Source: Streptomyces nymphaeiformis (GTDB taxonomy: Bacteria; Actinomycetota; Actinomycetes; Streptomycetales; Streptomycetaceae). From it: a DNA stretch of 64,000 nt. Location of the stretch: assembly GCF_014203895.1 (NCBI RefSeq), contig NZ_JACHJY010000003.1, positions 310,001 to 374,000 of the forward strand. Reading direction: 5' to 3'. Below the pieces are notes generated by a model. The model searched no databases, was not told the origin of the DNA, and saw nothing but the letters and a program-made list of their open reading frames with translations. The position numbers and the translations under genes were made by a program. Shown here one piece after another: positions 34,418 through 43,239 of this stretch (position 1 is the stretch's first letter; every line of letters begins with the position of its first letter).

Positions 34418-36738
34418 CCGCCCGGCTCAGCCTGTACCGCAAGGCCGAACAGGAGCTGTACAAGCTCGACCGCTCGGTCAAGGCCCAGTTCTACGACTTC
34501 TGCCACGTCTTCCGGAACAACCCGAACCAGCCGGGCCTGAAGCTGAAGAAGCTCAAGGGTGACTCGCGCATCTGGTCCGCGCGGGTCAACGACTCCTACC
34601 GCGCCCTGCTCACCCCGACCGGGGTCGACACGGACGGCACCGAGAGCTGGCTGGTCATCGCCGTCCGCCACCGCAAGGATGTCTACGAAGAGCTCCAGGT
34701 CGCGGTCAACCGTGTCACTGGCGAGATCGAGTTCGTCGACCTCGCGGTCGTCGGCGACAGCGCCCTGCGCCGCGCCGGCATCACCCTGACCCCGGCCGAA
34801 CCGGACCGGATCTCGGTGCCGGCCGAACCCGAGCCGACGCCGCAGCCTCTGCCGACGGTGGAGACCGAGCCTCCTCCCCTGCTCGCCGCGTACGGCGCAG
34901 ATCAGCTGCGTGAGCTGGGCGTCGCGGACCAGCTGATCGAGCTGGCCCTCGCTGTCACCGACAGCACCGAGCTAGACCAGCTCGTCGAGGGCGCCCCGCT
35001 GCTGTCCAAGGACGTCCTCTACGGCCTCGCCGCAGGTATGTCCATCGACGAGGTCCGCAAGGAGATCACCCAGCCCGTCGAGCTCGGCCACGAGCCCGAT
35101 CTCGGTGACTTCGCCGCAGCCCTGAGCCGTACCAAGGTCACCGCCGTCGACGATGCCGTGCAGGCGGCCATCGACGAGGGAGACTTCCGGGCCTGGAAGG
35201 TGTTCCTCCACCCCACGCAGGAGCGCATCGTCCACCGCCACTACAAGGGCCCTGCCCGCGTCTCCGGCGGGCCCGGCACCGGAAAGACGATCGTCGCCCT
35301 GCACCGGGTCAAGCACCTGGCTGAGCAGCTGCCCACCGGCAGCAACAAGGCGATCCTGCTGACCACGTTCACCAAGAACCTGACCACGGACCTGCGCCTG
35401 CGTCTGGCGTCGCTCGTCGAGCCCGAGCTCCTCGCCCGTGTCGAGATCGCTCACATCGACCAGCTCGCCGCCCGCGTGCTAGGCGAGAACACCGCACCTG
35501 GCAGGGGCCGGCAGCGCGTCTACGACCACGTGGCGCTGAACGAGATGCGCCAGCTCCTCGCCGAACTCGACGACCGCCGCTGGGAGCCCGAATTCCTCCT
35601 GGAGGAGTGGGAGCAGGTCATCCTCGGCCAGTCCGTCCCCACCCGCTCTGCCTACTTCCAGGCCCGCCGTGCCGGGCGGGGCCGCTCTCTGACCCGGCCC
35701 GAGCGCAACCACATCTGGAAGCTCATCGAGCAGTTCACCGCCCGCCTCGACAAGCTCGGCGTGGAGACCTGGGGCCAGGCATCCGAACGCGCTGCTCGCT
35801 TCGAGATGGAACGCGCCGCGAAGATCAGGGCCCGGCGCGAGTACAAGGAGGAGGTCGGCGGCAAGGACCTCATCCACCGCGACAACAGCTCCGGCATGCG
35901 CTACCTCAACTACCGCTACCGGCACATCGTCGTCGACGAGGCGCAGGACCTCAGCCCCGCGCACTGGAAGATGCTCCGGGCCATGGCCGACCCCGACCTG
36001 CCCAACGACATGTTCGTCGCCGGCGACACCCACCAGCGCATCTACGACCACCAGGTGGCCCTCGGCGCCCTCGGGATCAACATCCGCGGGCGTTCCTCGC
36101 GCCTGACCCTCAGCTACCGCACCACCAAGGAGATCCTCACCGAGGCCTTGCGTGTGGTGGACCCCGTGAAGGCCGGGCAGAAGGTGAGCTACGACGACCT
36201 GGACGACGGCACCGACAACCTCGCCGGATACCGCTCCGTCCTACACGGCCCCGCCCCGGCCTTCACGCCCTACGACACGTGGGACGACGAGCTCGCAGGC
36301 CTCGCCGCCACCCTGGCCACATGGCGCAAGGAGCTCTCCACGGACGAGCACGGCTCGCCCAGAGACCCGAGCGGCCATGTCGCCGTCTGCGTCGCCGATC
36401 GCGACATGGTGAGCCAGACCATGTACTACCTGGTCACCAAGGCTGGCATCACCTGCGCCGAGCTCACCAAGGAGGGTCCCAAGGGTGACGGCGAGGTCCA
36501 CGTCGGCACCATGCACCGCTTCAAGGGCCTTGAGTACCAGCGCCTCGCCATCGTGGGCGCCAGTGACGGCGTCCTCCCCCGCACCCACGTCATCGACCGC
36601 TACCGCACCGAGGATCCGCCCCGGTACGAGCGCGAGCAGCGCAAAGCCCGTTCTCTGCTGTTCGTGGCGACTACTCGAGCGCGGGACGCACTGAACATCA
36701 GCTGGCACGGCAAGCCCAGCCCCTACTTGCCGGTCTGA
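34414..36738 (+). CDS. RelE-fold domain fused to a UvrD/Rep-type helicase
   Basis: A 774-residue fusion. Residues ~3-95 read like a RelE/ParE/YoeB toxin-fold protein (LSLYRKAEQELYKLDRSVKA, GLKLKKLKGDSRIWSARVN, WLVIAVRHRKDVYEEL). After a linker and a small helical region comes an SF1A helicase: Walker A RVSGGPGTGKTIVALHR, Walker B HIVVDEAQDLSPAHW, LTLSYRTTKEIL, motif V MHRFKGLEYQRLAIVGAS and motif VI LLFVATTRARDALNI. The ATG overlaps the previous stop (ATGA), making it the last gene of the coupled cluster, and a strong terminator follows. UvrD-like helicases with a RelE-like head are known in bacteria; whether the head has RNase activity or only contacts nucleic acid is unknown. Confidence 0.85.
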   Translation: MTARLSLYRKAEQELYKLDRSVKAQFYDFCHVFRNNPNQPGLKLKKLKGDSRIWSARVNDSYRALLTPTGVDTDGTESWLVIAVRHRKDVYEELQVAVNRVTGEIEFVDLAVVGDSALRRAGITLTPAEPDRISVPAEPEPTPQPLPTVETEPPPLLAAYGADQLRELGVADQLIELALAVTDSTELDQLVEGAPLLSKDVLYGLAAGMSIDEVRKEITQPVELGHEPDLGDFAAALSRTKVTAVDDAVQAAIDEGDFRAWKVFLHPTQERIVHRHYKGPARVSGGPGTGKTIVALHRVKHLAEQLPTGSNKAILLTTFTKNLTTDLRLRLASLVEPELLARVEIAHIDQLAARVLGENTAPGRGRQRVYDHVALNEMRQLLAELDDRRWEPEFLLEEWEQVILGQSVPTRSAYFQARRAGRGRSLTRPERNHIWKLIEQFTARLDKLGVETWGQASERAARFEMERAAKIRARREYKEEVGGKDLIHRDNSSGMRYLNYRYRHIVVDEAQDLSPAHWKMLRAMADPDLPNDMFVAGDTHQRIYDHQVALGALGINIRGRSSRLTLSYRTTKEILTEALRVVDPVKAGQKVSYDDLDDGTDNLAGYRSVLHGPAPAFTPYDTWDDELAGLAATLATWRKELSTDEHGSPRDPSGHVAVCVADRDMVSQTMYYLVTKAGITCAELTKEGPKGDGEVHVGTMHRFKGLEYQRLAIVGASDGVLPRTHVIDRYRTEDPPRYEREQRKARSLLFVATTRARDALNISWHGKPSPYLPV

Positions 36739-36743
36739 CACAG

Positions 36744-36777
36744 ATGTCGGCCTCCCCACCCTCGGGGAGGCCGACAT
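36744..36777. terminator. Bidirectional terminator closing the helicase-methylase cluster
   Basis: Perfect 14-bp stem, 36744-36757 with 36764-36777 (ATGTCGGCCTCCCC and its complement), six-base loop, followed by TC-rich sequence. It lies between the convergent stops of the UvrD fusion (36738) and the nuclease gene (36795). Confidence 0.9.
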
Positions 36778-36794
36778 TCTTCTGCTCGGTGGGA

Positions 36795-37853
36795 TCAGAA
36801 ATGCGAGAGGGAACTGGCCTCGTACCGCAGCTGATAGGCCCGCACGCCACCGCCATTCATCCGGTAGATCGTGATCGCGGAGAGGAACTGCTCCTTCACC
36901 TCCAGGGTGCGCCGCCGCTCCTTCCCATCGATGTCGCTGATCCAGTCCTCCACATGATTCGGCAGTTTGAAGGCAAGCTCGTAAGCACCTTCCTCACCCA
37001 GCGGCGATAGCGTCCACTCCGCCGAACCGCCACTGCCGCGTCGTCGAATGCGCACTGCATGGTCGGGCTGGGCATCCGCGTACGTCGTGAACGCCAGATG
37101 ATCGCTAGCGGCCAGCGGCAGGATGAACGGCGCTGACGGGAAACCCAGCAGCAACTCGGCACCGCTGTTCTGCTGGAGCGCGGCTGCGAAGCCGGCGATC
37201 GCCGCCGCAGCCTCATCCCTGAACCTGCCAGCCGCTGGCGCCGCCGTCGGCAGTAGTCCCGCAGACGCAGTCCAGGTACCCAGCTCCTTGCGCAGCTCCG
37301 TACGCACCCACGTCACCGGGAATGTCCCGGATGCGCCGAGGTGGAACTGTGCCTGCTCCAGCGTCCACGCAGTGGTTCCGATCGCCCCGAGCAGCCACGC
37401 GAACGAGGCACCCGACAGATCCACCAGCGAGATCTGGTGCGCCAAGGCGTACTTCTGAGCGTCCGCCGTGAACCCACTAGTCGAGAACAGCGCGTACGCG
37501 TACTGATACCGCTGCCGCGGCCTTCTGCCAGCGTGCACCATGAAGTTCTCATTCACGTCGTGCAGCACCCCGTGAGCGTTACGCACGATCTCCAGTCCGC
37601 AGCGCTCCTGGTAGAACTTCGCCTCCAGGAACAGCCGCACCGGCATCGAGAACGCCGGCGTGAACGCGAACTCGCCCAGTGCATCCACCTGATGCAGCGC
37701 TCCCCGGCCCCGCACCCGAAGCGTGTTCCCGTCGTTCACCAACTCTTCTGGGTCCTGGCTCTCATGCACCAGCAGGCGGTAACCGGAGGAGCGCAGAAGC
37801 CAGGCCAGCGCCTCCTCCAACAAATATCCCCGCAGCGCGGCGCCCTTGACCAT
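36795..37853 (-). CDS. PD-(D/E)XK (Mrr-like) nuclease
   Basis: A 352-residue protein with a restriction-type nuclease core in its N-terminal ~130 residues: ALHQVDALGEFAFTP supplies the Asp, VRLFLEAKFYQERCG the E-x-K, and ENFMVHAGRRPRQRYQYAYA the following helix. The C-terminal ~200 residues, including LPNHVEDWISDIDGKERRR, are unassigned. ATG 37853 has AGGGGG six bases upstream. The gene faces the UvrD-helicase operon across a shared terminator and could be its effector or an independent type IV-like restriction gene. Downstream of its promoter side lies an IS630 fragment. Nuclease fold is fairly clear; target and partner are unknown. Confidence 0.75.
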   Translation of the reverse strand: MVKGAALRGYLLEEALAWLLRSSGYRLLVHESQDPEELVNDGNTLRVRGRGALHQVDALGEFAFTPAFSMPVRLFLEAKFYQERCGLEIVRNAHGVLHDVNENFMVHAGRRPRQRYQYAYALFSTSGFTADAQKYALAHQISLVDLSGASFAWLLGAIGTTAWTLEQAQFHLGASGTFPVTWVRTELRKELGTWTASAGLLPTAAPAAGRFRDEAAAAIAGFAAALQQNSGAELLLGFPSAPFILPLAASDHLAFTTYADAQPDHAVRIRRRGSGGSAEWTLSPLGEEGAYELAFKLPNHVEDWISDIDGKERRRTLEVKEQFLSAITIYRMNGGGVRAYQLRYEASSLSHF

Positions 37854-37917
37854 GGTCAACCCCCTACATCACCAAGCAGGCCCCGCTTGATCATCTCATG
37901 GGCGCACTCCACAGACG

Positions 37918-38343
37918 CCCGCCAAGCCCGGCGCCCGCTCCCGTCTGATCTACGGATTGCGGGAGTACCGGGGCCGCAAGGACGAGGCGAAGGGCCTCGG
38001 CTGGCGGGATCTGTGCCGTCTCCCGGCCCGCGCACACATCCCGCTCAGCGGGCCGATCGTCCTGGTCTGGGGCAACGTCCGCCTCCATCTCACGCGTGGC
38101 ATGCGGGAGTCCATCGACCGCAACGCGGCATGGCTGACCGTGTTCCAGCTGCCGACCTACGCACCCGACCTCAACCCGCAGGAAGGCATCTGGTCACTGG
38201 TCAAGCGCGAGGTCGGCAACCTCGCGGCCGCCGACCTCTCCCAGATCACGAAGTCCGTCAAGCGCCGACTGAAGCAGATCCAGTACCGGCCCGACCTGAT
38301 CGACGGCTGCCTCACCGGCGCCAGCCTGACCCTCAGCGGCTGA
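37918..38343 (+). pseudogene. 3' fragment of an IS630-family transposase with a lost catalytic Asp
   Basis: A frame without a plausible start encodes the C-terminal ~140 residues of an IS630-type DDE transposase: GARSRLIYGLREYRGRK, FQLPTYAPDLNPQEGIWSLV, then IQYRPDLIDGCLTGASL. The motif normally VWDN reads VLVWGNVRLH, so the second catalytic Asp is Gly. The first ~200 residues are missing and no terminal repeats were found. The next 215 bases (to 38558) show no gene. Confidence 0.85.
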
Positions 38344-38558
38344 CCGGCTTCACCAATTCACGTTCAGTAGTAACTCCTGTCCCGTAGGGAGCCGCCCCGG
38401 GCCTGGCGGACTCTGTCCAGCCTCCAGCCATGGGCTCAGCGTGGAGCGGGCTTCGGCGTATGGGACGGGAGTGCGGCAAGGGCGCCGTCTGTTCTGCAAG
38501 GGTGCCGGGGTGAGTGCTGCTCAGCGGATGCGCACACCTGGAGCCTGCGGCTCTAGGG

Positions 38559-41500
38559 CTATGCCGGACCGGTCATCTCCTGGCCGCGTCGCTCGGCCCG
38601 CCGCTCGGCGGCGTCCACGTCAAGCCGTCCTGCTAGGTCCCCGCCACGGCGGGTGACCGCTCCGCGTACCAGCGCTAGGTAAAACAGCACGGGTGCGCAA
38701 GGCGCCCACGCATCCACCGTCTGCTCCAGGATGAAGTCGAGGACGGAGTCCGGGTCGGCTGGCACGAAGGCATGGCGGTCGTGCTCCCACTTGTCCTTTA
38801 TGCCCCGGGCCCAGCGCCGTCTGAGATCCTCCTCGCCGAGGTCGGGCAACACAGCCCGGAAGAAGGCGGCCCACTGATGCAGACGGAGATCCAGTCCGAA
38901 CCCGAGAAGTTCAAGGTCGATTCTGTCCTCGGGGAAGACTCCGAGCTCTTCCTTCATTGCCCGGCGCGCTGTGGCGTGCAGGCTGATTGGCGAGCCATCC
39001 GTGGGCACGTCGTGCCCGGACAGCCCTTCACTGGCAGACGCATTCCACCGCTCGGGATTGCCTACGACGGCGGCGCTGCGGTGGCTGAAGAGCATCTTGC
39101 CGTCGACCCCGGTCTCCACTGCCACATGCACCCCGAAACTGCAGGACAGGAATGGCGGAGCCATGACAGGGTCCTGGTTCTCCAGGTACTGGTGGCGAAG
39201 CGTTATGTCAAGGTCCGGATGCGGACGGTCGAGGTTGAGTGACGCAGCCAGAAAGTCATAGTAGTCCGCGGTGCACACACGCAGTTGGACGATGGGGTCC
39301 TCGCCGAGATGGGTGCGGGTGACGGTGATGCGTTCGATAGCGAACCTTGGGCGGTTCCAACGGTGCGGGAGACCAGCAGCTGCCTTGCGGCTTTCCTCGG
39401 CCTCAATCTCGGCACGCCACTGTCGGACCACGGGAGGCTGGGCAACGCGTTGAGCCCGGTGGAGGATCTGGACGTTCTCCTCGTGGATGGGTCGTGTGCC
39501 GTCGCCTTCAAAGATGTGACAGTCGGTCATATGACCGAGTAAGGCGAATCTGTCCCGAAAGCCGCTGGACTGTCCGAGTGCCGTACCGGCGGGGGGTTGG
39601 GTCCTGGCGCGCTCGCCCCCACTCTTGTTCGGGTGGCCGTCGGTCTGCGCGGCGAATGCCGCGACCAACTCGGCAGCTGTGGGCCTGGCTGCCGGATTCG
39701 GGTCCAGACAGCCCAGCAGGACCCCGCCGAGCGACCTGTTCATGCCCGTGTGCTCGCAGGCGGTGCGCAGCGTGTTGGGAGTGAAGTCCCCTGACCACCG
39801 TCCCGTCGCGGCGGTGAGGAGAATGGCCCCCACGGAGTACGTGTCGCTCGCCGCGGTGACGCCGATCGGGTCGCTGAATCCCTCCAGTTCACGCGGGGGC
39901 TGGTAGGCAGAATTCTGCCGGAATGAATCGCGTTGGCGATGTGGAACGCCGTCCACGATGGCCGTCATCCAGCCGACGAGCTGCACGTCCTGGTCGGTGA
40001 CGAGCACACGGTTGGGTGTCAGTGAGCCGTGGACGAGCCCCACGCTGTGGGCGTGCCGCACTGCCTTGGCCAGGTCCCGTCCCAAGCGCCGGAAGAGCAC
40101 GGTGTCCCCCAGCGGTCCCCGGTCCTCCAGGAGGGCACGGAGGTTGTGCGCGGGACGGGCCCCCGGGTCGTCGCTCTGCTCGCGGGCGCATTCCGTCGCC
40201 AGCCATTGTGGGGAGTCCTCGACGCTGTGGCCGAGCAGCTTGGGCGCACCGGTCCCGGCCATGCGGATCAGGGCCTCCGCCTCGGTGCGGAGCAGTTCTG
40301 CTGCCTCCTCGGGGCTCGTACGGAGCGGCACCCGCACTGTTACGGTGCTGCCCGTTTCGTCGCGCCCCAGGAACATGACCACCCGCTGCCATCCGCCGAC
40401 GTTGCGGGCGTGCAGGCGGTAGGGCCCGGCTCTACGGGGATCCTCCGTGAGCAGTGGCTCCCAGGAGGCACCGAGGCCAAGGGCTTGGAAGGAGACGTCT
40501 TCGGGACCGTCCGGTGCTGCCGTCGGGGGAGTCTCTCGCTTGGGCGGGGCGGGCGGATGCTCCTCACGATTCGTGGACGGCAGCACGGGTTCGGGCAGGG
40601 GCGAGGGTTCCTGCCGGCCGATGGGACGCCGCTGCGGTTCGTTCCCGAACGCGTCTTCGGTCCGAGCTGCCGGGGGCTGTACCCCCAGCAGCTTCATCAG
40701 CCGGTTGTCCAGCCGGCTGATGGGATGACTCTCGTCGTTCAGCCGCTCCGGTCCGTCGGGGTGGCTGAGCCATGCGGGGAAGTCCGGCGAACGGCCGGCC
40801 AGCCGGCCGAGCTGGTCCGTGATCGTGCGGGTAGTGTGCAGGAGTTCGTGTGCGGGCACCGTCCCGAGGAGGATGTCCCGGGCCTCTTCTGAGAAGTCGA
40901 ACGCGCGGTGCCGGACCGGCAGGGCAAAGTCGGCCGGATCTGTGCTCTGCATCAACCCGCCGAGGAAGACCTCCGCCAGGTGCCCGGCGTCCATGGTCGG
41001 GCCCAAGGCAGCCTGCACCAGGCGCATAGCAGGCACCGACATCGGTGCGACGGCCGCAAGGTGTGCCGCTAGCCGATATGCGGCCGGCGATGCTGCGTGG
41101 CGGAATCGCAGCACGGCTTCCCGCGTATTGCTCTGCCGCGTGTGGGCGTAGGGGCGTGAAGGGGGTGTTCCGCTGTCCGCCAGGAGGGGCAGTACGGCCG
41201 TGGTGCCCGGGGACGCGACAACGCTTGCCCAGCGCCCCACGGCCGTGGACTCAGGTGCCAGTACCGGCACCGGTACTCCGTCGAAGGCCACGATGTCCGC
41301 AGGTAGCACCGGATCCGCCACGTGCCAGGCGCTGGCCGGCCCGCCTCGCCGCCGCGTGGTCACCAGCCACTGCTGTGCCCAGATACCCGACCCTTGCCAC
41401 ATGCGGGCGGGCAGGGCATGGACGATCGCGGTGGGTCCCTGGCGCGCCCACGTCTCGAGCGCCGTCTGCATCCGGCCGTCCCGCCAGGCTGCACCGACGC

Positions 41501-42245
41501 CGTCGCTAACGACGAGGACCAGCGTGTTCCCCGTCGGATCGCGCACGACGGACGGTGGCAGGGGTGCGCCGCCGTCCTCGTAGGGAGGGCTATGGAGCAT
41601 CGGGGCCTGCCGACCTCGGCTGTCCAACCCGTACACGCGAAGGCCGCGGAATGCTCCGCTGCGCTCCAGCAGAACCCGCATTTCCGAGGCCAGACGCTGC
41701 CAAAGCAGCATGGAGACGCCGTCGTCCACCAGCAGGACGAGATTGAGCCAGCGTGCGCGTGCCGGTCGTAGCACGGCGTCGGGGAGCCCCGTCTCGGCCA
41801 TGGCGGCGACGGTCCTTGCCTCGTCGAGCTCTTGCTTCCAGGGGTCTGGTAGCCGCAGCTTCAGCGGCCGCAGTGCTCTGCCGAGGTGGAGCTCGTGTGC
41901 CGCGAGGGATTTCCCCTCTGGCGTCCGCACCGGCAGACCCGAATGCTCCTGTGCTCCGGAACCGGGCGCACCGGGGCTGGCGTGCAGCGGGGCCCCCGGC
42001 TCCCGGGCTCCGTCCTTCGCCGGGGATGCGGGTGGCGGCGCCGTAGTGCCGGCCTCGTCCGTATCGGGCAGTGGACGCTCCTCCCCGAGTGCGGAGGGCG
42101 GAGCGGCCCGAGGCCGCATTGCACGCGCCACCGGAGCACCGTCGCTGTGCGGCAGACGCTCGGCCAGCCACAGAACGTCGAGCAGCTCCTCGTCGGAGAG
42201 ATCCACTCCGCTGTCGGCCAGCACGCGCCGTAGGCGGTCGGGCAC
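38559..42245 (-). CDS. vWA-like (SAV_2336-type) + pseudokinase + Nudix-like fusion protein
   Basis: A 1,228-residue mosaic. Residues ~100-530 match the actinobacterial SAV_2336-type N-terminal region with a vWA-like start (LNLVLLVDDGVSMLLW). Residues ~600-880 form a kinase fold, but the catalytic loop reads VGLVHGSLTPNRVLV instead of HRDLKPxN and DFG is replaced by QLVGWMTAIV, so it is a pseudokinase. The C-terminal ~250 residues include a Nudix-like box (HATARRAMKEELGVFPED), lacking the first Glu of REUxEExGU. GTG 42245 lies four bases after the AAA+ gene stop. With the MoxR, trypsin-like and trypco2 genes it fits the vWA-MoxR-VMAP conflict systems described by Aravind and colleagues, where vWA and AAA+ proteins control an effector. 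The Nudix-like end could be sensor or effector. Confidence 0.75.
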   Translation of the reverse strand: MPDRLRRVLADSGVDLSDEELLDVLWLAERLPHSDGAPVARAMRPRAAPPSALGEERPLPDTDEAGTTAPPPASPAKDGAREPGAPLHASPGAPGSGAQEHSGLPVRTPEGKSLAAHELHLGRALRPLKLRLPDPWKQELDEARTVAAMAETGLPDAVLRPARARWLNLVLLVDDGVSMLLWQRLASEMRVLLERSGAFRGLRVYGLDSRGRQAPMLHSPPYEDGGAPLPPSVVRDPTGNTLVLVVSDGVGAAWRDGRMQTALETWARQGPTAIVHALPARMWQGSGIWAQQWLVTTRRRGGPASAWHVADPVLPADIVAFDGVPVPVLAPESTAVGRWASVVASPGTTAVLPLLADSGTPPSRPYAHTRQSNTREAVLRFRHAASPAAYRLAAHLAAVAPMSVPAMRLVQAALGPTMDAGHLAEVFLGGLMQSTDPADFALPVRHRAFDFSEEARDILLGTVPAHELLHTTRTITDQLGRLAGRSPDFPAWLSHPDGPERLNDESHPISRLDNRLMKLLGVQPPAARTEDAFGNEPQRRPIGRQEPSPLPEPVLPSTNREEHPPAPPKRETPPTAAPDGPEDVSFQALGLGASWEPLLTEDPRRAGPYRLHARNVGGWQRVVMFLGRDETGSTVTVRVPLRTSPEEAAELLRTEAEALIRMAGTGAPKLLGHSVEDSPQWLATECAREQSDDPGARPAHNLRALLEDRGPLGDTVLFRRLGRDLAKAVRHAHSVGLVHGSLTPNRVLVTDQDVQLVGWMTAIVDGVPHRQRDSFRQNSAYQPPRELEGFSDPIGVTAASDTYSVGAILLTAATGRWSGDFTPNTLRTACEHTGMNRSLGGVLLGCLDPNPAARPTAAELVAAFAAQTDGHPNKSGGERARTQPPAGTALGQSSGFRDRFALLGHMTDCHIFEGDGTRPIHEENVQILHRAQRVAQPPVVRQWRAEIEAEESRKAAAGLPHRWNRPRFAIERITVTRTHLGEDPIVQLRVCTADYYDFLAASLNLDRPHPDLDITLRHQYLENQDPVMAPPFLSCSFGVHVAVETGVDGKMLFSHRSAAVVGNPERWNASASEGLSGHDVPTDGSPISLHATARRAMKEELGVFPEDRIDLELLGFGLDLRLHQWAAFFRAVLPDLGEEDLRRRWARGIKDKWEHDRHAFVPADPDSVLDFILEQTVDAWAPCAPVLFYLALVRGAVTRRGGDLAGRLDVDAAERRAERRGQEMTGPA

Positions 42246-42249
42246 GTTG

Positions 42250-43239
42250 CTACACCGCCCTGCCGAGCCGGTGCAGTACGGCGTTCAGCAGTCCGCCGGC
42301 GTCGAGATCCACCCCTCCCTTGCGGAGGAACACCGCGTTGAGCAGCTGGTCGGTGGCCAGCTCGCCGGGCGCGCGGCGACCGAGGAACTCCCGGAGCAGC
42401 TCATCGACGTCCTGCAGGGTGCCAGTTCCGAGATGGGCTTCGACGATCTCGCGGAGTGTCTGTTCGTCCGGCTCGGGCAGATCGAGTCGGATACATCGCC
42501 GGAGAAATGCGGGAGGGAACTCCCGCTCGCCGTTGCTGGTGATGATCACGACGGGGAACTCTGAGCAGCGGATCCGGCCGCGTACGACGGGGATCCGTTC
42601 GTCGGGGTCGTCGGTCAGCACCTCGACCATGGACTCGTGGTCTGTCAGCCGGGCGAGTTCCGGCACCTCGAACTCGCCTTCCTCAAAGACAGTCAGCAGG
42701 TCGTTCGGCAGATCCACATCGCCTTTGTCCAGCTCGTCGACAAGCAGGACCCGGGGCCGGGCGCGCGGTACCAGTGCTGTGCCCAGCGGACCCAACCGGA
42801 CGTAGCTGCCGATCCCAGGCTCGGTGGCACGGGGGGCACGGCTGTCATGCCTGTCGCGGTGCAGGTTCGCTTCGCGCAGCCGGCCGACGGCGTCATACCG
42901 GTACAAGGCCTCCTGCAGGGTCGAGCGGCTGTTGATCGGCCAATGCAATACCCGGCCGAGGTCCAGTTCGTGGGCGACGGCGTGCGCCAGGGAGGATTTG
43001 CCGGTGCCCGGATACCCCGACACCAGCAGCGGTCGACGCAGGAGGAGAGCCGCGTTCACGACATCTGCCTCGGCGGGGCCGATGAGATAGGGCCTTGGCA
43101 GGGCGGAAACCTCGGCGGGCGGTGTGAACCGACGCCATGGCGGTGCCTCGGGGAACTCCACTCGGCGGGCAGTTCCGTCGCCGCGGAAGAGCCGCCACCC
43201 GTCGTCCGGAGTGCTCATTGTGATGTCTTCCGTTGTCAT
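42250..43239 (-). CDS. MoxR-type AAA+ ATPase
   Basis: A 329-residue AAA+ ATPase: Walker A LVSGYPGTGKSSLAHAV, Walker B VLLVDELDKGDVDLP, sensor 1 VVIITSNGERE and arginine finger FPPAFLRRCIRLDLPEPD. MoxR ATPases act with vWA-domain proteins as chaperone-like switches, and the next gene encodes a vWA-like protein. ATG 43239 overlaps the stop of the protease gene as TGATG, so translation is coupled; a second ATG at 43218 is an alternative. It is the third of four genes in the cluster. Family call is confident. Confidence 0.88.
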   Translation of the reverse strand: MTTEDITMSTPDDGWRLFRGDGTARRVEFPEAPPWRRFTPPAEVSALPRPYLIGPAEADVVNAALLLRRPLLVSGYPGTGKSSLAHAVAHELDLGRVLHWPINSRSTLQEALYRYDAVGRLREANLHRDRHDSRAPRATEPGIGSYVRLGPLGTALVPRARPRVLLVDELDKGDVDLPNDLLTVFEEGEFEVPELARLTDHESMVEVLTDDPDERIPVVRGRIRCSEFPVVIITSNGEREFPPAFLRRCIRLDLPEPDEQTLREIVEAHLGTGTLQDVDELLREFLGRRAPGELATDQLLNAVFLRKGGVDLDAGGLLNAVLHRLGRAV

